Program-made: the position numbers and the translations under genes
Notes under the pieces: model-generated
The model's input: only the letters and a program-made list of their open reading frames with translations
Database searches by the model: none
Told to the model about the DNA's origin: nothing
Source of the DNA: Orbilia blumenaviensis
Taxonomy: Eukaryota > Ascomycota > Orbiliomycetes > Orbiliales > Orbiliaceae
Assembly: GCA_036872755.1 (NCBI GenBank)
Contig: JAVHNS010000009.1
Location: 1,178,001 to 1,242,000 of the forward strand
Direction of reading: 5' to 3'
Length of the DNA: 64,000 nt
Part shown: positions 57,488 through 64,000 of the stretch, piece by piece
Position numbering within the stretch: position 1 is the stretch's first letter
How the letters are laid out: each line of letters begins with the position of its first letter

Positions 57488-58720
57488 ATGATTTTATTCC
57501 CATTCCTTTCTTTTCTCCTAATATCGTTTACAGCTGTAGCTGCCACCCTTGACAAGCGACAATGCACGTCCAATAACTGCCTCCGGGCCCTTCGCGCTCC
57601 TAGGAGGGTTGCTCAAGCGTCGCTTGATTGCTCTATATTTTTGGATTCTTCTGTTATTATTGTATCTACGTAAGGCCCTTTTTTTTTTTCTCTAGAAAAA
57701 AAAGAAAAAAATCTAGAGATATAAATACCATATCTATACCTTGATGTATATCTGATGTTGATTTTGAATTGGCAAACTTACGTTCACCGGGCCAGGGCAA
57801 CCACAACCGTCGTATCCGTAACGCCCACAGAGGTTACGACCACAACTGTATACTCCGTAGTCGATGGTCCGGGAGCAAACAATAAATTTAAACGGTATCC
57901 CAATTCCATAGCACCTGCAGCCAGACATGTGCCTACTCCGGTAGTCCTAGCTCCACGCCAAGGACCTACGAGCACTGGTATCGACCTACCTCAGTATGCA
58001 ACAGCTTGTGGACCGAATGCGAGCGCATATTCTAGTGCTTGCTCATGCATTGGGGTTGTCCAACCCAGTGGAACTATAACAGTTACTGTGAGTAGGGCAT
58101 CCACCGATTTAGCTAGTGTTATTTGATGTTCTGATGATGAAATTCATACGATTGATTATAGGATACAACCACATCGACGTTCACCGGCTTGACAGTGACA
58201 GTAACCACAACTGTGATAATACCTGGTAAATGCAACGCCCCTTACCTACCATAATTAAAATGATCTTTGCTAATCCCATACACACATAGCGTGCGACCCA
58301 ACCCAAAACTACGGTATCATATATAACGGCGGCGGCGCAAACCCCGGCCCTGGCGTCTCCGGTCTGGATTACAACTCCCAGCAACTTCCCAATATAACCG
58401 ATAGCCGCACATGTTGCCGCACATGTTTCGAAACCGTCGGTTGCTTCACATATGATCTGGTAGAATCCTTTTGTAGGATTAATTTCCTGGTTGCGGGGAT
58501 AAGCGAGACTTCGACCGATACGAGCCTATGTCCGTATGGCCGATTGGTCGAATTTACGGATCCTGTGAGTGGTTACCCATAAGCTTACTGTTTGTTTATA
58601 GTAATCATTACCTTTTTTTGCAAATGCGCTTCGGGAACCGGCTAATGCTAATATATATTGGGCCAGGGCGATGCTTTCGGACTCGGCCCTTGTAACTCCT
58701 ATGCCGGGCCGGCATCGTGA
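57488..58720 (+). CDS. Secreted NCLRA protein with Cys-rich C-terminus (five exons)
   Basis: Exons 57488-57669, 57796-58087, 58162-58225, 58290-58564 and 58667-58720 give 288 residues; introns are 126, 74, 64 and 102 nt and every phase matches. A signal peptide (LFPFLSFLLISFTAVAA) is followed by CTSNNCLRALRA, the same motif as CAADNCLRAIRAS at 369-1549. Then come a Thr-rich stalk and SACSCIG, also shared. The C-terminal ~110 residues contain CDPTQNYG, then RTCCRTCFETVGCFTYD and LCPYGRLVEFTDP, a Cys pattern that resembles a PAN/Apple-like or lectin-like fold, though this is only by eye. The product should be a secreted or wall-associated protein. Function is unknown. Intron 1 holds a small CTCTAGA/TCTAGAG inverted repeat at about 57690-57718. 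Confidence 0.82.
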
Positions 58721-59332
58721 GGTTTATAACTTTAATTTAAAGGGGCGGGGGGTTTCGATCGAATAGGGGTAATGGATGGTCAGGTATGAGTTATATGGGG
58801 TATCATTCCGGATTGTCGATAATTTCGCATGCTGGCGGGGAGGCTTGAACTGATTTTGGAATCCATCGAGTTTGAGAACATTGTGATTATAGTTTAATAA
58901 TACAAATTGTGATGTATTTTAGATTGCAATTTAATTAATGAGAATAGCTTGTCAGCTTCGCATCATACCCTAGCATTTTGTGCGAAGAGTCCTCGCCATG
59001 TTTTTCCTTGTTCTAAGGTAATATGTTACATGTTATCCCCGTACCGTATACCCAGACCTCGCGACCTCGCGGCCCAAAAGTCGGGTTTTAAGGCTGAAGC
59101 AGCGGAGAATCTACGCGCTTGGATACGATACGCAACCGAACCAGTCTAGACTCTACTCAAACTATGGGTCCGAAATCAATTGAGAGAGAGTCGCGTTGCC
59201 GCTTAAAAATCCAACAAGACCAAGCTACACAAATAGCACTCGCGCAACCATCATATATGACTCTTTCAATGCATGTGGAGCTTCATACTCACTCCAGCTC
59301 GATAACTAATGAATCACTATTAACCATTTTAC
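58721..59332. other. Intergenic spacer
   Basis: Only A/T-rich sequence and short frames; nothing coding is supported. It should carry the promoter of the SGNH hydrolase gene. Confidence 0.5.
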
Positions 59333-60310
59333 ATGCTTATATTTCGAAGAATGAGTTGTAATGGCGTGTTCTCTCGAATATCCTCCCTCTCCTGTAGACC
59401 TACCAAAGTTATAGCTACAACCAGTTGGCGTCGGTGCTACTACAAGTTTAACCAGCGCACTTTTCACCAAACGGCCTCCTTCCCAACTGCAAGACGGACC
59501 TCATTCAAACCACACAAAATGAACGAAACCGTGCCTAACGAGCAACAAGAAAGCTCATTCCCAAAACAACTCCGAGAATCCATCGTCAATTCCATGAAAT
59601 ATAAAGAAAGATCGCACCAAACACTCGAAGAAGTCCACAAACCAGGTCTTGAATCTATCCCTCCAGTCACAAATGATTCCGATCCACCATGTTTCGACGT
59701 AATATTTATTGGCGACTCAATGCTGGAACGTCTCAAAACTACAGGCAAAAACACAAAACTCCATAACCTTCCAAGAAGCTTTAACCTTGGTGTCGGAGGG
59801 GATAAGGTTGAAAATGTACTTTATAGACTTCACACGGGGTATATATCCCTTCTTGAAAGAAGGCCTACAAAATTATGGGTTGTACATATCGGCTCGAATA
59901 ACCTTCGACCTAAAAAGGGGTTGAAAGATTCGGATCCTAGCGACTATTCAAACTTTGCGCTTTTGATAAAAACCCTTCGGGTATTATCGCCAAAGAGTAA
60001 GGTTTTGGTAACCGGGTTGTTTCGACGGAAGGATATTAGCGATGAGATCATTCGAACCACGAACGAAAAGCTTGCGAGGGTTCTTTGTGACTTGGATAGT
60101 CTACCGGATAGGGTCCCAGGTACATCTTCGAATGCTGCTGTAGAGTCGGGACGACTGCTTTGGGAAAAGCCGACTGAAGCGGTGAATACTGATTTACTCG
60201 CCGACCACGTGCATTTAAACGAGGAGGGGTACCAGTTGTGGGATGAGAGTATGTATCTGCGGATTTTAGAAATTCTTGGGGAACCAGCGCCCTCTCAGGG
60301 AGCGGACTAG
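59333..60310 (+). CDS. SGNH/GDSL-type hydrolase
   Basis: A single exon of 325 residues. Block I is IFIGDSML (Ser 129), block II GVGGDKVENV (Gly near 155), block III HIGSNNL (Asn near 189), and block V DHVHL (Asp 291, His 294). This is the full SGNH catalytic set. The family acts on carboxylic or acyl esters, with platelet-activating factor acetylhydrolase-type members being closest by pattern. Residues 1-60 are basic and lack acidic residues, with an RTFHQTASF motif typical of mitochondrial presequence cleavage regions, so mitochondrial targeting is plausible. Alternative ATGs at codon 7 and codon 63 exist; the codon-63 start would remove the presequence and make a cytosolic form. Confidence 0.9.
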   Translation: MLIFRRMSCNGVFSRISSLSCRPTKVIATTSWRRCYYKFNQRTFHQTASFPTARRTSFKPHKMNETVPNEQQESSFPKQLRESIVNSMKYKERSHQTLEEVHKPGLESIPPVTNDSDPPCFDVIFIGDSMLERLKTTGKNTKLHNLPRSFNLGVGGDKVENVLYRLHTGYISLLERRPTKLWVVHIGSNNLRPKKGLKDSDPSDYSNFALLIKTLRVLSPKSKVLVTGLFRRKDISDEIIRTTNEKLARVLCDLDSLPDRVPGTSSNAAVESGRLLWEKPTEAVNTDLLADHVHLNEEGYQLWDESMYLRILEILGEPAPSQGAD

Positions 60311-61649
60311 ATGGCCTTCGAGCCAAGCTCCTTGACTAAGAAATCGGAGCTGGAGGCTCTGGTTAGTGTATATAATTACCCAACCTTCCCGCACAAAGTG
60401 TATATAGGATAGTGCTACTCAATCAGCATTTTTATGCTCCCATATATTGGTTGAAGTGTAGAAACGATCAAGGTGCGGTCCATCCTAGCATGCTGTAGGC
60501 TCAGCCGCACTAGTAGAGGTATATCTACTAGGAGCACCATTACATAAAAGGTCATAACGCGAAGTATGTGCTAAAATGTCTCATCGACGTATCAATTGCA
60601 ATTTACTGTATAAAGGTACCGGTCGGGTGGGGGTCATAACGAAGCAGCCTCATCATGATGGCAGTGACAAGCCATCACCTAGAGCATATGTCCCCTTTCT
60701 CAGCACAGGATCCATTTAAGGGTGATACCGTCTTCTTTTCGACCAAAACGGGAAAAATGCGTGCTTAAATGGACGTGGTTTGCAGCCGGATCCATGGAGT
60801 GGACAGGTTTTCGAGACCATAACTATACTGAACGCGTCCGAGATACCTATCCACTTGCTATCTACTGATTCCACCTCGTGCAATTGGTCGATTGTGGATA
60901 ACATCAAAGACGCGACGGCTCCCAATACCTATTCAAACTTATGCATGACTAATCGTGGGTGAAAACGGTGCACCTCTCTGCTGTGTGACAATTATGCAAA
61001 TGCACCCATGGTCCAGCCGCTTGGATGGCCATATGAGCAGATCAGCCTCAGATGTAAGTACCAATGTTGCAACGTTGCAACTCCGCGGGTCTTAAAGCAC
61101 TCTAATTGGGCTCTAAATATATATAGAATACAGCAACTGGAGTCTTCTTGACACATAATGCTGCTTGGTTTACATTTTATTGCACTCGATATCACAAAGA
61201 CGACATATAACTACATAATTAGTATTTGTGAGTAGGCGGCGCCTGTGGCATCGTGTTGCGTGTGATTTTTGCAAGGCTAGCCCTAGCGTTGCTTGGTATA
61301 CTTTGGCGAGCGGGGTTGACGGCTCGACGGTTCGATAGTGATATTTTTAGACCCGCCAACCCTTTACGATGCAGGTCGGAATACTTGGGATAGCTGCATG
61401 TTCTCCTTCATTAGTACTACTGTCCTATTAAAATCATGATGTTGGTACAAACTCTCCAGTTTGTCTTTAAACACATGAACAGCCCCTCACTTGATAAAAA
61501 AAGGCGAGATAACCCTAGTGCTGGCCACCTACACAGCCTGCAGCTTTGAGTTCTTATGAGGGGGTAAATGGAAAGGGGGTTGTGCCAACCAAAATTTGTG
61601 GATTTTTCACTTTACAACAACTTCAACACAAAAAAAGATTCTGAAGGAA
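60311..61649. other. Intergenic region before the A+T-rich block
   Basis: No exon is supported. A 16-nt palindrome GTTGCAACGTTGCAAC lies at 61067-61082, made of the same 8-nt palindrome twice. Composition is ordinary until about 61640. Confidence 0.5.
61067..61082. repeat. 16-nt palindrome (two 8-nt palindromes)
   Basis: GTTGCAACGTTGCAAC equals its own reverse complement. The same 8-mer forms the centre of the palindrome at 22846-22859. Confidence 0.7.
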
Positions 61650-64000
61650 AAAAAAAGATTGTATTATATGGTTTAAGATTATTGAATATTAATAAGCAGG
61701 GGATTAATAAATTAATTAATATATAAATTATTTATATTATAAATTTCATTAACATGACAAATGATTTTAGGTTGAGTAAATAATAATATTAAATCTATAT
61801 AATTAATCAAAATATTTATAATTAAATAATTATAAAAATAAATAAATAATTTAATAATTTTATCAAAATTAAAAATTTAAATATTGATATCTAAATTTTA
61901 AATATATTAAATAAAATTATTATATTATTTATTAATAATTATTATTATTAAAATAATATTTTTATAATATTACTTAATTTAAGGTAAAATCCAAAAAAAA
62001 AAAATAAACAAATTATAAATCCTTTAAAATAAATAATAAAAAATTAAATTTACATTTAATTTATATTAATATTTTTATTTTAACTAAATAGTAAAATTAA
62101 AATTAAAAAATTAAATATTTTTATTAAATTTTCTAATTATAACTTCTATTTAAATATAGATTATATTTTAGAGAATATTTATTAGAAAAATTAGAAAAAT
62201 CTATATTAATATTTGAAAAAAATTATTTTAAATTGTTACACCTGTCCTGGGTATTTCCCAAATAAGAAATTCCTAAAACAACTTAGTGTTTTTTAATTAA
62301 TTATATTTTTAATCTAAAATATTTAAATTATTTTCTTAAAATAAACTAAATTGAATATAAAAATATTAAATAATATAACTTTTAATAAAAAAATATTAAA
62401 TTTAATAAATAAAAATAATAAATAGAGTGTATTAAATATTAATAAATTAACTAATAAAATTTAAAAAAGAATTCTAAAATTGTTATTATTTAAAGGTTTT
62501 TATATATATGAATATTATTTATATAAATATAAATCATTTATAAATTTAGACATTATATACCCTAAAGAATATTATGTGTATATAACACACTAAGTTATAT
62601 ATAATGTTTTTTATATAATTTGTTTTGGGAGTTGTGTTGTTAATATAATATAATTTAATTTGTTTTTTTTTAATATGGTTTTTTTTTATTAAATATTTAT
62701 AATAAAAATTATTTTGGTATAAAAAACAGTTTGTGAAAATGGATTTATGTTTAATATGTTAAAATATATCTAATATAACTAACTATAATATTATTTTTTT
62801 TTTTAAAAGAAACTTCTAAAAAAAAAATTTTTATATAAAATTTTTTTGTATATAGAAAATGTAATAAAATTGGGTAAAAAATTTTTATACAAAATTCATT
62901 TATAAAATTCTATTGTATAAGAAAATTATTTAAGAGAAATTTGTGTATAAGAATTTTTATATTTGAAAACTTAGTCTTTATAATTATATTACATAATTAT
63001 GTAATTAAAATTAAATATAAATAATTGTAATTTGTATTATAATTAAATTTTAAAACTTAAACCACAAAATATTCTTTTATATATATAAAATAATATTAAA
63101 TTTTTTATTTTAATTATACAATAGAGTGTTATTCAAAAACTTAAAAAAAAATTAGAAAATTATATTTAAGTAAAATAAAAAAAAATTATTTTTCTTAAAT
63201 GATTTAAATTAAAAAGTTTAAAAATTATAATTTTATATTTATATTATATTACAAATGGTTATATTTACATCATATTAAAAAAAAACATTAAATATAAAAT
63301 TTATTATAAATAAAATAAAATAAAAAAATATAATATAATTTTTTATAAATAATTTTTATTTTTTCTTTATTTTATAAAATATTTTTAATTTAAAATTTTT
63401 AATAAATTATATTACAAAAATTTGAGATAAGAAATTTAAAAAATTAAAAAAAATTTTTGTTTGATATAAAATAATATATTAAAAAGTTATTAAAAATCAG
63501 ATAAAGTTTATAAAACTTTTAATTAAATTCAATATTATTATAATTAAATTAAAATATCAATTTACTAAAGTTTTAGTAATCATACAAAAATATTAAAAAT
63601 TTTTTTTTTATAAAAAATAAAAAATTATAAAAAATGATATAATATTTAAAGATAATCTAATTATTAAAAAAAAGATTAATAAAGATTTATCAGCACCTAA
63701 TAAAATACTTAATTTTTTTTACAATATTTTAACAAATACAATAAATTTTTTTATTAGGTGGGATAAAAATTATCTCATGTTTTTTATAAAAAATTTTTTT
63801 TAAAATATTATTTAAAACTTAATTGATTTTTTGTTATGTATTTATAATTTTTTATTTTTAAATTAAATTATGCTTTATTATTTTATTATAATTTATATTA
63901 AATTATTAATTTTAATAATTCATAGTATTATTTTATCAATATAATTTTTATATAATTATTTATTAGTATTATTAAAATATAGAATTTTATTAATTAAGAA
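61650..64000. other. Extremely A+T-rich block reaching the window end
   Basis: The change is abrupt near 61640-61710. Many 60-nt stretches contain zero to five G+C (for example 63301-63360 has none), far lower than usual fungal RIP-affected DNA. TAA/TTA abound and no frame over 60 codons exists. One G+C-richer island lies at 62234-62262, with a TGTTACACCTG start. An inverted repeat lies at 63687-63767. Possible readings are degenerated transposon DNA, centromeric or subtelomeric DNA, or an organellar insertion. Confidence 0.8.
63687..63767. repeat. Imperfect inverted repeat in A+T-rich DNA
   Basis: CACCTAATAAAA (63695-63706) pairs perfectly with 63749-63760. After a small bulge, TTTATC (63687-63692) pairs with 63762-63767. 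The spacer is 42 nt. It includes most of the local G and C, so it is less likely to be chance than a pure A/T repeat. Confidence 0.65.

Noticed and set aside
61650..64000. Mitochondrial gene fragments in the A+T-rich block
   Set aside because: No stretch reads as a known mitochondrial protein or rRNA; stops are dense and G+C is lower than usual for fungal mitochondria.
1..64000. tRNA, rRNA and CRISPR
   Set aside because: I looked for B-box-like GGTTCGA motifs with matching arms and for regular repeat-spacer arrays on both strands and found none convincing. A tRNA search program would be decisive.

Overview
The window looks like nuclear DNA of a filamentous ascomycete (Pezizomycotina). Genes are widely spaced on both strands. 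Most are split by 64-126 nt introns with GTATGT/GTAAGT-type donors and, in several cases, CTAAC-like branch sites. The recognisable proteins are typical fungal families: EXO70, MIA40, a Tos4-like FHA protein, a cPLA2-type phospholipase, a GH28 pectinase, a CAP/PR-1 protein, F-box proteins and a Clr5-domain protein. Two secreted proteins with an NCLRA motif and two orphan secreted proteins suggest an Orbiliomycetes-like (nematode-trapping) lineage. That placement is an inference, not proven.

Layout: 0.4-1.5 kb, secreted NCLRA protein (+). 2.5-4.7 kb, EXO70 (-). 5.3 kb, doubtful small frame. 6.1-8.7 kb, cPLA2-type phospholipase (+). 8.9-13.0 kb, divergent pair of related orphan secreted proteins (- and +). 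13.0-17.3 kb, long gene-free leader region. 17.3-18.2 kb, cyclin-like protein (+). 20.8-21.1 kb, spliced 78-residue protein (-), with four CCAAT-bearing repeats upstream. 24.7-25.9 kb, GH28 pectinase (+). 26.1-26.7 kb, IFI6/IFI27-like membrane protein (-). 27.5-29.1 kb, F-box protein (+). 29.2-32.5 kb, Clr5-ankyrin protein (-). 33.5-34.7 kb, 2EXR/TPR protein (+). 37.0-39.5 kb, F-box protein (-). 41.8-43.9 kb, Tos4-like FHA protein (-). 43.9-51.5 kb, a 7.6-kb gene-free block rich in microsatellites. 51.5-53.0 kb, CAP protein (-). 54.9-56.2 kb, MIA40 (+). 57.5-58.7 kb, second NCLRA protein (+). 59.3-60.3 kb, SGNH hydrolase (+). From about 61.65 kb to the end, DNA of extreme A+T content.

There is no operon logic. 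The genes serve secretion and polarity (EXO70), mitochondrial import (MIA40), lipid turnover (cPLA2, SGNH), cell cycle (cyclin-like, Tos4-like), ubiquitin ligase adaptors (three F-box-type proteins) and secretion to the environment (NCLRA pair, orphan pair, GH28, CAP). No single new system is obvious. The best leads are the orphan secreted pair, the IFI6-like/F-box/Clr5-ankyrin neighbourhood, the unannotated-type 78-residue gene, several inverted repeats in intergenic DNA, an in-frame 68-codon extension after a TAG stop, and the abrupt, extremely A+T-rich end. All exon boundaries were set by hand from splice signals and reading-frame continuity; RNA evidence was not available.
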